DNA of 64,000 bases from SMWN01 sp965261165 (GTDB lineage: Bacteria; Pseudomonadota; Gammaproteobacteria; Eutrophobiales; Eutrophobiaceae). The notes beneath the pieces are model-generated. The model worked only from the letters and a program-made list of their open reading frames with translations. It had not been told where the DNA came from and ran no database searches. This document shows positions 33,759 through 43,355 of the stretch, piece by piece. The stretch's first letter is position 1. Each line of letters opens with the position of its first letter. The position numbers were made by a program, and so were the translations under genes. The DNA lies in the NCBI GenBank assembly GCA_965261165.1, contig OZ253445.1:124001-188000 (forward strand), given 5' to 3'.

Positions 33759-34769
33759 TTATTTGCCTAATTGGTATTTTTTTACAGCACGATTATGTTC
33801 TTTAAGTGTTTTTGAAAAATAATGCGAGCCATCATCTTTAGCCACAAAGTACAAAGCATCGCCATCTTCTGGATGAAGTGCCGCATGTATTGCTTCAACA
33901 CCAGGCGATGCTATTGGTGTTGGCGGCAAGCCTGAATAAAAATAAGTATTGTACGGCGAATCTATTTTTAAATCCTTACTCCGTATATTGCCGCCATAAT
34001 TATCACCCATGGCATAAATCACTGTTGGGTCAGTTTGTAATTTCATGCCCTTCTGTAGTCTTCTGACAAACACGCCAGCTATTGCGGCACGTTCAGCCGC
34101 GACCGCAGTCTCTTTTTCAATAATTGAAGCCATGATCAATGCCTCATCCGGTACCTTATAAGGTAAGTTTTCTGCCCTTTGCTGCCATTCCTCTGCCAAG
34201 ACATCCACCATTTTTTCATACGCCCGTTGCAAGAATTCTATATCCGTCATGCCAGAGGGGAAATAATACGTATCTGGAAAAAAACGACCTTCTGGATGCA
34301 CGTCAGCATAGCCCAGTGCTGACATCGCAGTTTTACTATCGGTGTCAGTCATGGTCTTGATTAGCGTTTCGTTATTGCTTACTGTCTGTATTATTTGTTT
34401 GTACGACCAACCTTCTATTAAGGTTAGAGAATATTGTGCGATTTTTCCTGCTTCGAATTGCGCTAGTAGTTGGCGTTGTGTAACTCCTGATTCCAGCAGG
34501 TATTCTCCTGCCTTAAGCCTTGATTCGCTGCCCTGTAAACGACCCTCCAATATCAAATAATAAGGCTGCGTCAATATCTCTTGCCGCACTAAATCCTCAC
34601 CAATTATTTTCAAATTCATACCGGGTTTAATGGTGTAACTAATAGCTGCATTTGGCTCAATTTTAATAGGTAAGTCTAGCTGCAACTGCATATCATGCCA
34701 AAACCACCATGCCGTTATTCCCCCTGTAACGAAAGACAAGATAAAAAATAGTGATAAAACACGCCTCAC
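33759..34769 (-). CDS. mltG: Endolytic murein transglycosylase MltG (YceG)
   Basis: 336 residues with one N-terminal membrane segment (LSLFFILSFVTGGITAWWFW). A LysM-like part (YTIKPGMNLKIIGEDLV) leads to the YceG catalytic domain. The glutamate lies in LIMASIIEKETAVAAERAAI, followed by AGVFVRRLQKGMKLQTDPTV and SPYNTYFYSGLPPTPIASPG. It cuts nascent glycan strands and influences chain length. It overlaps pabC by four bases. Confidence 0.93.
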   Translation of the reverse strand: MRRVLSLFFILSFVTGGITAWWFWHDMQLQLDLPIKIEPNAAISYTIKPGMNLKIIGEDLVRQEILTQPYYLILEGRLQGSESRLKAGEYLLESGVTQRQLLAQFEAGKIAQYSLTLIEGWSYKQIIQTVSNNETLIKTMTDTDSKTAMSALGYADVHPEGRFFPDTYYFPSGMTDIEFLQRAYEKMVDVLAEEWQQRAENLPYKVPDEALIMASIIEKETAVAAERAAIAGVFVRRLQKGMKLQTDPTVIYAMGDNYGGNIRSKDLKIDSPYNTYFYSGLPPTPIASPGVEAIHAALHPEDGDALYFVAKDDGSHYFSKTLKEHNRAVKKYQLGK

Positions 34770-35599
34770 GATAGTGCAATAACTCCTCGAGAGATCAGAA
34801 ATTGTTTGATTTCATTTGCAGCGATTTGTGAAGAAAATTTATGATCTGCCAACTGCCTCACTGGCATGATGCCTGCGATACTGTTACAAAAAAATATTTC
34901 ATTCACGGAATAAACATCATCCAGAGATAATTTTCTCACATCACTTGTGTAAGCTAACTCTGTGCAATTATCTAATATATATTGCCGTATTATCCCCGCA
35001 ATACCACAGAAAGAGATATCTGATGTGATTAGTTTTTTGTCAGGATGAACTATAAATAGATTACTCATGGTGCCTTCAATAACATTGTCGCTAATATCCA
35101 GCATCAGCCCTTCCATGGTATCAGCGTCATCCCATTCATTACGAGCCAATACCTGCTCCAGTCTATTTAGATGCTTGATGTTGGCGAGTCTGGGGTTATG
35201 ATGTCCTAGTCTATTGGTGCATAAATAAGCTCGTATTCCCTGTGATGAATAATTATCAGGATATTCTGGCCAAGGATGTATGGCTAACAATCTGGCAGGC
35301 ATTGTTCCAGTTACAGGTCTTTGGTATCCCCTGCCTCCTACCCCGCTGGTAATAGTGATTTTAAGAATAGCTTTATCTACATTTTTGCAAATGGAAGTAA
35401 CTTCTGATTCGAGGGAATCAACATCGTTAAAATTAATTCTTAGATTTTCACACCCTGACAATAATCGTTGAAGGTGTTCTTCCCAGCAGAGTGGTTGCTG
35501 ATTGACTACTGCAATCGTTTCAAACAGGCCATCGCCATAATGCAAGCCCCGGTCCAGAAGATCTATATTGCCTGCACTCTGTCCATTTAAGAGAAACAT
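34766..35599 (-). CDS. pabC: Aminodeoxychorismate lyase
   Basis: 277 residues of the fold-type IV PLP family. N-terminal DRGLHYGDGLFETIAV, central GRGYQRPVTGTMPAR, the lysine in IKHLNRLEQVLARNEWDDAD and C-terminal VNEIFFCNSIAGIMPVRQL are the usual blocks. It releases pyruvate from aminodeoxychorismate to give p-aminobenzoate for folate. Its location between fabF and mltG is conserved. Confidence 0.92.
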   Translation of the reverse strand: MFLLNGQSAGNIDLLDRGLHYGDGLFETIAVVNQQPLCWEEHLQRLLSGCENLRINFNDVDSLESEVTSICKNVDKAILKITITSGVGGRGYQRPVTGTMPARLLAIHPWPEYPDNYSSQGIRAYLCTNRLGHHNPRLANIKHLNRLEQVLARNEWDDADTMEGLMLDISDNVIEGTMSNLFIVHPDKKLITSDISFCGIAGIIRQYILDNCTELAYTSDVRKLSLDDVYSVNEIFFCNSIAGIMPVRQLADHKFSSQIAANEIKQFLISRGVIALS

Positions 35600-35625
35600 G
35601 ATGATTGCCTGCGCAATTTTATTAG

Positions 35626-36867
35626 TTATTCAGGTCGCTTAAATATTAACGTACCGTTAGTTCCGCCAAATCCAAATGAATTTGATAAGGCAACATCCAT
35701 TTTCATTTGTCGTGCCTCATGCGGCACAAAGTCCAGATCACATTCCGGACCAGGATTATCAAGATTGATTGTTGGTGGCGCTACTTGATCACGTAATGCG
35801 AGCACAGAGAAAACAGCTTCTACACCACCTGCCGCACCCAATAAGTGACCTATCATGGATTTGGTCGAACTAATGGCAAGGTCCTTTGCCTTAGTGCCAA
35901 ACGCTTCTTTCAATGCTCGTGTTTCTACAAGGTCGCCCGCGGGAGTAGAGGTCCCGTGGGCATTGATATAGTCAATTTGTTCTGGATTAAGGCCTGCATT
36001 GTGCATTGCATTCTTCATGCAACGTACAGCACCATTACCATCTTCCGAGGGAGTCGTCATATGATATGCATCTCCGCTCATACCATAGCCAACCAGTTCG
36101 GCATAAATATTTGCACCGTGTTTCTTCGCATGTTCGTACTCTTCCAAAACCACCGCACCAGCACCGTCACTGAGGACAAAACCATCTCTCTCCTTATCCC
36201 AAGGTCGACTGGCGGCTTCTGGGGCATCATTGCGTGTCGATAGTGCCTTAGCGGAAGCAAAACCAGCCACACATGTTGGTGAAGTTGCCATTTCGGCGCC
36301 ACCGGCAATCATCGCATCGGCATCACCATATTCAATCAACCTAGCAGCATCACCAATGTTATGTGTCCCTGTTGTGCAGGCCGTAACAATAGCCAAATTA
36401 GGGCCTTTTACCCCATATTTAATTGAAAGATTGCCTGAAATCATGTTGATGATATTACTTGGAACAAAGAATGGAGAAATCTTGCGAGGACCCCCATTCA
36501 TGAATTGTTTGGTGGCCTTCTCAATACCAGCCAGTCCTCCAACTCCAGAACCAACGGCAACACCTATCCTGTGCGCATTCTCCTCGGTAATTTCCAAACC
36601 AGAGTCCTCAAACGCCTGACTCCCGGCAACTATTCCATAATGGATGAAGGAATCCATTTTCTTCATGTCCTTATGGGAAATATAATCAGTGGCATCGAAA
36701 TTCTTGATGGAACCGCCAATATGAACAGAAAATTCAGATGTGTCGAATCGCTCTATTAGTCCTATGCCACTGACACCATTTTGAATATTATTCCATGTCT
36801 CTGTGACATTATTACCAACAGGCGTTAACAATCCTAGACCAGTGACTACAACACGCCTTTTACTCAA
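35626..36867 (-). CDS. fabF: 3-oxoacyl-[acyl-carrier-protein] synthase II
   Basis: 413 residues. Catalytic triad elements are present: the cysteine in VTACTTGTHNIG (near 165), the first histidine in INAHGTSTPAGDLVE (near 303) and the second in STKSMIGHLLGAAGGVEAVF (near 340). The C-terminal NSFGFGGTNGTL is also typical. It elongates acyl-ACP and adjusts unsaturated fatty acids. It follows acpP in the fab operon after a 133-base gap without a clear terminator. Confidence 0.95.
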   Translation of the reverse strand: MSKRRVVVTGLGLLTPVGNNVTETWNNIQNGVSGIGLIERFDTSEFSVHIGGSIKNFDATDYISHKDMKKMDSFIHYGIVAGSQAFEDSGLEITEENAHRIGVAVGSGVGGLAGIEKATKQFMNGGPRKISPFFVPSNIINMISGNLSIKYGVKGPNLAIVTACTTGTHNIGDAARLIEYGDADAMIAGGAEMATSPTCVAGFASAKALSTRNDAPEAASRPWDKERDGFVLSDGAGAVVLEEYEHAKKHGANIYAELVGYGMSGDAYHMTTPSEDGNGAVRCMKNAMHNAGLNPEQIDYINAHGTSTPAGDLVETRALKEAFGTKAKDLAISSTKSMIGHLLGAAGGVEAVFSVLALRDQVAPPTINLDNPGPECDLDFVPHEARQMKMDVALSNSFGFGGTNGTLIFKRPE

Positions 36868-37000
36868 TTTTTCAACCCTTTTACTTGTTAAGTTCTGATA
36901 CCGTCAAGCCATTCATGGGCCAAGCACTGCCCACACACATCCGTGGTAAAAAAGCCGCGTTGTGTTACTAACGTGGTGTTTCGCAATTCAACGAATAGAG

Positions 37001-37234
37001 CTATTCCATGTTGGCACTGACATAATCAATTGCAAGCTGGACTGAAGTAATTTTCTCTGCTTCTTCATCGGGAATTTCTGTCTTGAACTCTTCTTCAAGA
37101 GCCATAACCAATTCGACTGTATCCAGCGAATCCGCACCCAAATCATCTACAAAAGAAGCCTCATTTCTTACCTCTTCTTTCACCCCTAACTGCTCTACAA
37201 CGATTTTTTTAACGCGTTCTTCAACACTGCTCAT
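37001..37234 (-). CDS. acpP: Acyl carrier protein
   Basis: Start taken at ATG 37234 (MSSVEERVKKIVVEQLGV), giving 77 residues. The open frame reaches eight codons further, but a GGGAGGG ribosome-binding site lies just upstream of this ATG and ACP N-termini match it. The phosphopantetheine serine is in LGADSLDTVELVMALEEEF. It carries growing acyl chains for the surrounding fab enzymes. Confidence 0.96.
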   Translation of the reverse strand: MSSVEERVKKIVVEQLGVKEEVRNEASFVDDLGADSLDTVELVMALEEEFKTEIPDEEAEKITSVQLAIDYVSANME

Positions 37235-37284
37235 AATGGAAATACCCTCCCGTAGCAACCAGCTTTGACCGAATAGCGGGTGAT

Positions 37285-37312
37285 AGTTTAATCAAATGCA
37301 GATAACTTTCAA
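37285..37312 (-). promoter_or_regulatory. Putative acpP promoter
   Basis: On the minus strand TTGAAA (37312-37307) and TAAACT (37290-37285) are separated by 16 bases and end about 50 bases before the acpP ATG. This would let acpP be expressed more highly than the other fab genes, as is common. Prediction from consensus only. Confidence 0.45.
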
Positions 37313-37393
37313 CCGGCCGTTATATAAATAAAAAAAAATCATTCTAATCAAAAAGATAGTGCAATAACCTGATCATTTATGATCGGAAAAACA

Positions 37394-38137
37394 CTACCCC
37401 ATGTACATTCCGCCGCTCACATTAATTGTTTCTCCAGTGACATAAGCTGCATCATTTGATGCTAGAAAACTGACGACTTCAGCAACTTCGTTGGCCTTTC
37501 CCAACCGATTCAGCGCTATCTGATTGAGTAATGAATCTCGCTGTTCATCTTCCAAAGCATCTGTCATATCCGTTTCGATGAAGCCAGGCGCGACCGCATT
37601 GACAGTAATTCCGCGAGAACCAACTTCTCTGGCCAAAGAACGCGTAAAACCAATCATTCCTGCCTTTGATGCCGCATAATTCGTCTGCCCAGGATTCCCC
37701 GACATTGCAACCACAGAGGCAATGTTAATAATTCGCCCTTGTCGCGCCTTCATCATGCCCCGTAGGCACATTTTTGTGATTCGGTAGGTGGCATTTAAAT
37801 TGGTATTAATGACATCCTCCCACTCGTCATTTTTCATACGCATCAGAAGATTATCCTTATTGATGCCTGCATTATTGACCAAAATATCTGGAACATAACT
37901 ATCCGCTTTCAGGGTCTCAGCAAATACTGCTACTGAAGATGCATCCGCCACATTTAGAACATAGGCACTGCCCTGCAAATCCTTGTCAGCTAATGTCTTC
38001 TTAATGGATTCCACACCACTTTCCGAAGTTGCCGTACCAATCACATACGCCCCAGTATTTGCCAGCGTCAAAGTAATAGACTGGCCGATACCTCTGCTTG
38101 CTCCAGTTATCAGTGCGGTTTGTCCTTCAAGTTTCAT
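37394..38137 (-). CDS. fabG: 3-oxoacyl-[acyl-carrier-protein] reductase
   Basis: 247 residues of the short-chain dehydrogenase family. NADPH loop TGASRGIGQSIT, NNAGINKDNLLMRM, the catalytic Ser in INIASVVAMSGNPGQ, and Tyr-x3-Lys in TNYAASKAGMIG are all visible. The C-terminal GETINVSGGMYMG is typical. It reduces 3-ketoacyl-ACP in fatty-acid elongation. Confidence 0.95.
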   Translation of the reverse strand: MKLEGQTALITGASRGIGQSITLTLANTGAYVIGTATSESGVESIKKTLADKDLQGSAYVLNVADASSVAVFAETLKADSYVPDILVNNAGINKDNLLMRMKNDEWEDVINTNLNATYRITKMCLRGMMKARQGRIINIASVVAMSGNPGQTNYAASKAGMIGFTRSLAREVGSRGITVNAVAPGFIETDMTDALEDEQRDSLLNQIALNRLGKANEVAEVVSFLASNDAAYVTGETINVSGGMYMG

Positions 38138-38155
38138 TTTTTGTCCTCATCTCCA

Positions 38156-39088
38156 TCAATTTAACTCAGCAATGGCCTTTTCTAATGATGCAGAATCAAA
38201 AATGGGCAAAATATTCAGACCACGATCAATTCGCTTAATTAAACCACTTAATACTTTACCCGGGCCGCATTCAATGACGGTATTAATATTCTTACTGACC
38301 ATCTTCTCAATTGTTTCAACCCAATGGACTGGCTGACAAAGTTGCTCCTGAAGCGCTAGCTTTATTTCGTTAGCATCATAGTGTTCTGAAGCATCAACAT
38401 TATACAGCACTGGGGTGTCAGGTTGCTCGAAATCAATAGCATCTAGACGTTCTGCAAACTGGTCGGCAGCTTTTTGCATGAGCGCACAATGGGAAGGCAC
38501 ACTCACTGGCAAGATAACCGAGCGTTTGGCACCAGCTTCTTTGGCCAATTCAACGGCACGTTCTACAGCTTCTTTATGGCCTGAAATAACAACCTGCCCA
38601 GATGAATTGTAATTTGCTGCAGAAACTATCTGCCCCTGCGCGGCCTGCTCACACAGTACTTCGATTTGACCGCCTTCTAAACCAAGAATCGCTGCCATGC
38701 TCCCGATTCCGGCTGGCACAGCGTCCTGCATACAAGCACCTCTATCAGCAACCAGTTGAATGGCATCCATAAATTTGAGAGAGCCTGAGCAAACTAATGC
38801 TGAGTATTCACCCAAACTATGACCTGCCATCATGGCTGGTCGATTTTGGCTGATCTGGTTCCAGACTCGCCATGTGCCAACACTACTCGCCAACAATGCA
38901 GGTTGGGTTTTTGTCGTTTTATTCAGCTCTTCTTCTGGGCCTTGCTGTACGAGCTGCCATAAATCATAAGAGAGCGCTTCCGAAGCCTCTGCAAATGTAG
39001 ATTCAATCGTGGGATACGAAGCAGCTAGCTCAGCCAACATCCCTAAGGACTGGGAGCCCTGCCCAGGAAATACAAATGCAATTGTCAT
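38156..39088 (-). CDS. fabD: Malonyl-CoA:ACP transacylase
   Basis: 310 residues. N-terminal FVFPGQGSQSLGML, active-site serine in GHSLGEYSALV, and histidine in VSVPSHCALM match FabD. It loads malonate onto ACP to feed FabH and FabF. It is placed between fabH and fabG with an 18-base gap to fabG. Confidence 0.95.
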   Translation of the reverse strand: MTIAFVFPGQGSQSLGMLAELAASYPTIESTFAEASEALSYDLWQLVQQGPEEELNKTTKTQPALLASSVGTWRVWNQISQNRPAMMAGHSLGEYSALVCSGSLKFMDAIQLVADRGACMQDAVPAGIGSMAAILGLEGGQIEVLCEQAAQGQIVSAANYNSSGQVVISGHKEAVERAVELAKEAGAKRSVILPVSVPSHCALMQKAADQFAERLDAIDFEQPDTPVLYNVDASEHYDANEIKLALQEQLCQPVHWVETIEKMVSKNINTVIECGPGKVLSGLIKRIDRGLNILPIFDSASLEKAIAELN

Positions 39089-39125
39089 AATCTATTTTCT
39101 TCGAAAGCATTATCTGTTAGATAAA

Positions 39126-40094
39126 CTAATAATATACTAATGCTGAGCCCCAAGTTAATCCGCCGCCAAAGGCCTCTAATAATAGTTTATCCCCACGCTG
39201 TATTCTTCTATCTCTTACTGCTACATCTAATGCTAAAGGCACAGATGCTGCTGAGGTATTACCATGCTGATCAATTGTTAAAATAACTTTATCCATAGAC
39301 ATATCCAGCTTTTTTGCCGTCGCGGAAATGATCCTGGCATTGGCCTGATGAGGCACCAACCAATCAATATCTTTCTTATCAAGGTTGTTTGCAGATAAGG
39401 TTTCATCAACAGTTTTGCCTAGCGTATTTACTGCGACCTTAAACACCTCATTGCCCTGCATATGTATAAAAGCATTATTTTCTTTGACCTTTGCGTAATC
39501 TGTAGAAATTCCTACAGGAACTTTTAATAAGTCTTTATAGTTGCCATCAGCATGTAGGAATGTTGAGACGACCCCTGCTTGTTCACTTGCCTCTAATACA
39601 ACAGTGCCGGCACCATCGCCAAATATCACGCAGGTATCGCGGTCTGTCCAGTCAACAATACGGGATAAAGTTTCGGCACCGACCACCAATGCCTTTTTAG
39701 CTGAGCCGGTCTTGATAAACTTGTCAGCAATCCCGAGTGCATATATAAAACCCGTACATACCGCTTGTATATCAAAGGCTGCCGTACCACTCACCCCCAG
39801 GCGCTCTTGTAGCAAACAGGCTGTGCTGGGGAAAACCATATCAGGCGTGGTGGTTGCAACAATGATTAAATCAATATCATCTGCAGTTACTGAAGCAGCC
39901 TCCATTGCCATGCGCGTGGCATGTTCGGCAAGATCACAGGTTGTTTCATTCTCAGCAGCAATATGCCTTTTGTGAATACCAGTTCTGCTTTTAATCCATT
40001 CATCAGAAGTGTCGACCATTTTTTCCAGTTCCGTATTTTCCATAATACGTTCTGGTAAATAACCACCTGTTCCAGCAATTCTTGAATAAATCAT
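39126..40094 (-). CDS. fabH: 3-oxoacyl-[acyl-carrier-protein] synthase III
   Basis: 322 residues. The catalytic cysteine is in DIQAVCTGFIYALGIADKF (near 113), histidine in WLVPHQANARII and asparagine in QHGNTSAASVPLAL. The N-terminal MIYSRIAGTGGYLPERIM is family-typical. It condenses acetyl-CoA with malonyl-ACP to start fatty-acid synthesis. Follows plsX after ten bases. Confidence 0.95.
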   Translation of the reverse strand: MIYSRIAGTGGYLPERIMENTELEKMVDTSDEWIKSRTGIHKRHIAAENETTCDLAEHATRMAMEAASVTADDIDLIIVATTTPDMVFPSTACLLQERLGVSGTAAFDIQAVCTGFIYALGIADKFIKTGSAKKALVVGAETLSRIVDWTDRDTCVIFGDGAGTVVLEASEQAGVVSTFLHADGNYKDLLKVPVGISTDYAKVKENNAFIHMQGNEVFKVAVNTLGKTVDETLSANNLDKKDIDWLVPHQANARIISATAKKLDMSMDKVILTIDQHGNTSAASVPLALDVAVRDRRIQRGDKLLLEAFGGGLTWGSALVYY

Positions 40095-40104
40095 ATACGG
40101 TAAA

Positions 40105-41130
40105 TCAACCTAGTTCGTTCTCCGCCTGCAATTCTTCAAGTCTGACACTAATTCTTTCAGGGACATTTTTCTCAACTTCGGTTATGGCTTCCTCAATGGC
40201 ATGTGCAAAGGACACCTTGTCAGCACCGCCATGACTTTTTACAACAATTCCCCTCAGTCCCAATAAACTTGCGCCATTATAACGTCGAGGGTCAAGTTTA
40301 CGGCGAATTTCTTTGAGTACTGGGATAGTAACTAATGCCGCCAACCTGCCATAGAAAGATTTTTGAAAAGCATATTTTGCCTGCTGACTTACAAGATTGA
40401 CGGCGCCCTCACTTGCCTTTAGTGCGATATTACCGACGAACCCGTCACACACAATCACATCAAATTTTCCGCTATAGATATCAGTGCCTTCAGCAAAACC
40501 AACATAATTAAGATGACTGTCAGTCAAAAGTGTTGCAGCGAGTTTGACGCGATCATTGCCCTTCATTTCTTCTAAACCGACGTTCAACAACGCAACACTT
40601 GGGCCATCTATATTCTCAGAGGCGCTGGCCAATTCTGATCCCATTACTGCAAATTGCAATAATTGTTCGGCACTTGAATCAATATTTGCACCTAAATCAA
40701 GCAAGTGTGTATCACGTTCCATAGTAGGCATGGCGGAACAGATGGCAGGTCGATCAATACCCGGCAACATTTTTAGAACAAATCTGGATATGGCCATTAA
40801 AGCTCCGGTATTCCCGGCACTAACACAGGCTTGCGCTTTGCCTTCCTGAACCATATTGATGGCAATTCGCATTGATGAATCTTTTTTACTGCGCAATGCC
40901 CTAGAAGGAATTTCATGCATCTCTACTGTTTCAGATGCATGTTTAATGCTGATCTGCTCGCTAGGTGTCGTCGCATTATTTTCGGCGAGCACCTTTAACA
41001 TAATTTCTTCCTGGCCAACTAGGACAATATGCAGGTTGCTGCGCCTACTCAGAACATGGAGTGCGGAGGGAATAATCTCGGTTGGTCCGTGATCACCACC
41101 CATCACATCTAGCGCTATGGTAACGTCCAA
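40105..41130 (-). CDS. plsX: Phosphate acyltransferase PlsX
   Basis: 341 residues. N-terminal IALDVMGGDHGPTEIIPSAL, AQACVSAGNTGALMAISRFV, LLDLGANIDSSAEQLLQFAV and VVKSHGGADKVSFAHAI are diagnostic PlsX blocks. It makes acyl-phosphate from acyl-ACP for phospholipid synthesis. It sits between rpmF and fabH as usual. Confidence 0.95.
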   Translation of the reverse strand: MDVTIALDVMGGDHGPTEIIPSALHVLSRRSNLHIVLVGQEEIMLKVLAENNATTPSEQISIKHASETVEMHEIPSRALRSKKDSSMRIAINMVQEGKAQACVSAGNTGALMAISRFVLKMLPGIDRPAICSAMPTMERDTHLLDLGANIDSSAEQLLQFAVMGSELASASENIDGPSVALLNVGLEEMKGNDRVKLAATLLTDSHLNYVGFAEGTDIYSGKFDVIVCDGFVGNIALKASEGAVNLVSQQAKYAFQKSFYGRLAALVTIPVLKEIRRKLDPRRYNGASLLGLRGIVVKSHGGADKVSFAHAIEEAITEVEKNVPERISVRLEELQAENELG

Positions 41131-41238
41131 AATAATCTCATTCGATGCGGAAAACCTACTCTAACCTGATCAATATGTCAGACAATATTAAAGATGATGG
41201 CAAACTGAGAACTAAAAAAACTAACAGTCCAAATTAAA

Positions 41239-41430
41239 TTAATCCAGATCTAAATCTTCTTTGTTTTCTATGACTTGGTTACCACGATAATAACCATCAT
41301 CACTGACATGATGACGTCTATGCGTTTCGCCTGTATTTGGCTCAATAGACAGTGTTGCCACATTGAGTGAATCATGAGCACGTCTCATGCCGCGACGGGA
41401 AGTGGATTTTTTACTTTTTTGAACAGCCAT
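41239..41430 (-). CDS. rpmF: 50S ribosomal protein L32
   Basis: 63 residues starting AVQKSKKSTSRRGMRRAHDS, the conserved L32 N-terminus, followed by ETHRRHHVSDDGYYRGNQVI. Zn-binding cysteines are absent, so it is the zinc-free form common in gammaproteobacteria. It is co-transcribed with yceD upstream and plsX downstream. Confidence 0.96.
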   Translation of the reverse strand: MAVQKSKKSTSRRGMRRAHDSLNVATLSIEPNTGETHRRHHVSDDGYYRGNQVIENKEDLDLD

Positions 41431-41447
41431 GGCTGATTCTCTCCTAA

Positions 41448-42032
41448 CTAGTTACCTAATTTTAAATTCTTTAATTCAGCAAAAGGATTTTTTCTTGTCA
41501 TATTTCCAAGTTCAAACTTGGGTTCATGCCTAAACTTGTTTCCCGCTGGACATACTTGCTCATCATGAAGCGAAACCAATGGCATCGCCAGCAACAACTC
41601 ATCTTCTATTAAGTCCTGAAGTTTCACAGAGACTCCTGCATCTAGATAATACGACTCAAAGTCAGCGGACAAATTTTCGGCTCCTGCATCATTACTGACA
41701 ATAGCCATATTAACCAATGCAGTTAACTGATACTGCATTGGTTGCATGCAGCGCTGACAAACCTGAGGCAACGTCGTCTCCAAGCTCCCAGCAATAATGG
41801 AAAGCCGATTTTCATCGCCACGAGAGAATTCAAGTTTAAAACTTACTTGAATCCAAAAATGATCTTCCAATAAACTATCTTTTAACGACGCATTTACACG
41901 ATCAAACTGGCCTAAATCATAGCTACCCGAGATCTCCTTGCCCATCTTCACGAGTCGCATTGGATCGATGGTTTCTGGCAACTCAGGAGACATTAGGCGG
42001 CGAAGTGTATCGGTACGGGGCATGACTGTCAA
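41448..42032 (-). CDS. yceD: YceD/DUF177 family 23S rRNA accumulation protein
   Basis: 194 residues. The family core includes LPQVCQRCMQPMQYQLTALV (CxxC pair) and a C-terminal LLLAMPLVSLHDEQVCPAGN, which supplies the second cysteine region. YceD affects 23S rRNA levels and always precedes rpmF. Start ATG at 42032 is divergent from maf with 96 bases between. Confidence 0.9.
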   Translation of the reverse strand: MTVMPRTDTLRRLMSPELPETIDPMRLVKMGKEISGSYDLGQFDRVNASLKDSLLEDHFWIQVSFKLEFSRGDENRLSIIAGSLETTLPQVCQRCMQPMQYQLTALVNMAIVSNDAGAENLSADFESYYLDAGVSVKLQDLIEDELLLAMPLVSLHDEQVCPAGNKFRHEPKFELGNMTRKNPFAELKNLKLGN

Positions 42033-42128
42033 AATTTTTTACAGTTTTTCTACATAAGCCATTGACTTCGAAGGTAATTATCAGCTCTAATCAGCCCCTT
42101 ACATCACCTTATAGGAGGGGAAATTCTT

Positions 42129-42704
42129 ATTAATCTCATTCTCGCGTCATCCTCACCCTATCGCCGTTCACTTTTGCAAAGACTCGGAATTCCCTTTGAA
42201 AGTGAGTCACCCGATGTAGATGAATCAGCACTCGAAGGCGAAACACCTACAGACCTCGTTCTTAGGTTAGCAGAGATGAAAGCCGCAGCAATTGCCCCCA
42301 AACATCCAGATTCATTGATGATTGGCTCTGATCAAATCGCTATCGCTGATAATGAAATTTTGACCAAACCTGGGAATCATAAAAATGCCAGAGAACAATT
42401 AAAAAAACTTAGTAATAAATCAATCATATTTCTTACTGGCTTATGCATTATCAACACAGTAAGTAACGAAATTCAAAAAGATTGTATCAGCTATATCGTG
42501 CATTTTCGTGAACTGATAGAGGATGAAATAGAACGTTACTTACGTCGGGAAACACCTTACGATTGTGCTGGCAGTTTCAAGTCTGAAGGATACGGTATCT
42601 CTTTAATTCAAAAAATGGAGGGAGACGATCCGACAAGCCTGATCGGCTTGCCGCTGATCCGTTTATCTGAGATGCTAAGAAACAACAACCTCAAGATCCC
42701 TTAA
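42129..42704 (+). CDS. maf: Maf-family nucleotide pyrophosphatase with apparent ATT start
   Basis: The first ATG-type start in frame would cut into the conserved N-terminus. Reading upstream in frame gives NLILASSSPYRRSLLQRLGI, the complete family beginning. The codon before it is ATT at 42129-42131, eight bases after a strong AGGAGGGG at 42113-42120. No ATG, GTG or TTG occurs in frame upstream, so initiation at ATT is the best reading (191 residues, normal for Maf). Other family blocks: MIGSDQIAIADNEILTKPGN, FLTGLCIINT, and YDCAGSFKSEGYGISLIQKM. Maf proteins hydrolyse modified or canonical nucleoside triphosphates. A recent start-codon mutation is the alternative. Confidence 0.85.
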   Translation: MNLILASSSPYRRSLLQRLGIPFESESPDVDESALEGETPTDLVLRLAEMKAAAIAPKHPDSLMIGSDQIAIADNEILTKPGNHKNAREQLKKLSNKSIIFLTGLCIINTVSNEIQKDCISYIVHFRELIEDEIERYLRRETPYDCAGSFKSEGYGISLIQKMEGDDPTSLIGLPLIRLSEMLRNNNLKIP

Positions 42705-42714
42705 ATATTTCTTA

Positions 42715-43352
42715 GAAACCTTCACATCATTCAAAACCACTGAATAAGACGTATAGGCAATAGCATTAATTTATAAAGTTTGTATGAAACAGTTTCATTT
42801 TGCGAGAATTCTCCTTTAATCGTCACAGCAATAGCATAAAACCCCTCAATGAGCGTGTTTTAGTTATTACTTATCCATTATCGAGCATTCAGACACAATA
42901 CATCTACAGATATTTGTTACTGTAGGTTCATTCCCTTCCCCTCTCTAAAGGTGAGGAATGATTTAAGGTGATGACTCATTGCCATCAGCTTGGCACGGGC
43001 TTTATTCCTTCTCTAACCCTAAATATCGTGCCTTACCTAATCCATGATGCAGTTTGGGTGATCCATATAATAGCAGATATACACATAACGCCTGTTCTGT
43101 GCCTTATTGTTGGACTGTTAACGGTTTATGCGACAGCCCAGTGCATGATTGTGGTTTGCTTAGCTTAGCTTAGCTTCTTATTATTGTTTCTCTGGTTATT
43201 GTCTTTCTGGCTATTGTCTTTATCTGCGAACCAACCTCGGGGTAGTTTTTTTCAGGATATTTTTAGGATATGATGAATAATCCTTGAAGGTCTTGAGGAT
43301 GGCCTTATTCTACCTGTTTCGGTAGAATTGGTGCGGGTTATGCAAGGGTCTC
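42715..43352 (-). mobile_element. Repeat copy D: degenerate insertion sequence with both termini
   Basis: 638 bases from GAAACCTTCACATCATTC to the inverted GGTTATGCAAGGGTCTC. Read on the minus strand, the middle encodes HHGLGKARYLGLEK, then (after a frameshift) KARAKLMAMSHHLKSFLTF, the tail of a DDE transposase. The rest of the transposase is missing or scrambled, with small tandem repeats (CTTAG units near 43157; TTATTGTCTTTCTGG-like units near 43200). The element starts ten bases after the maf stop and ends three bases before the stop of the next gene. This is the longest copy of the family in the window. Confidence 0.8.
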
Positions 43353-43355
43353 ATG

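Noticed and set aside
35845..36619. Long plus-strand ORFs opposite fabF
   Set aside because: Shadows of the strongly conserved fabF reading frame.
36868..37000. Attenuator or terminator between acpP and fabF
   Set aside because: Some G+C-rich complementarity but no convincing stem followed by a T-run.
42968..43168. 66-codon plus-strand ORF
   Set aside because: Lies wholly inside degenerate IS copy D, opposite to the transposase tail; composition is not protein-like.
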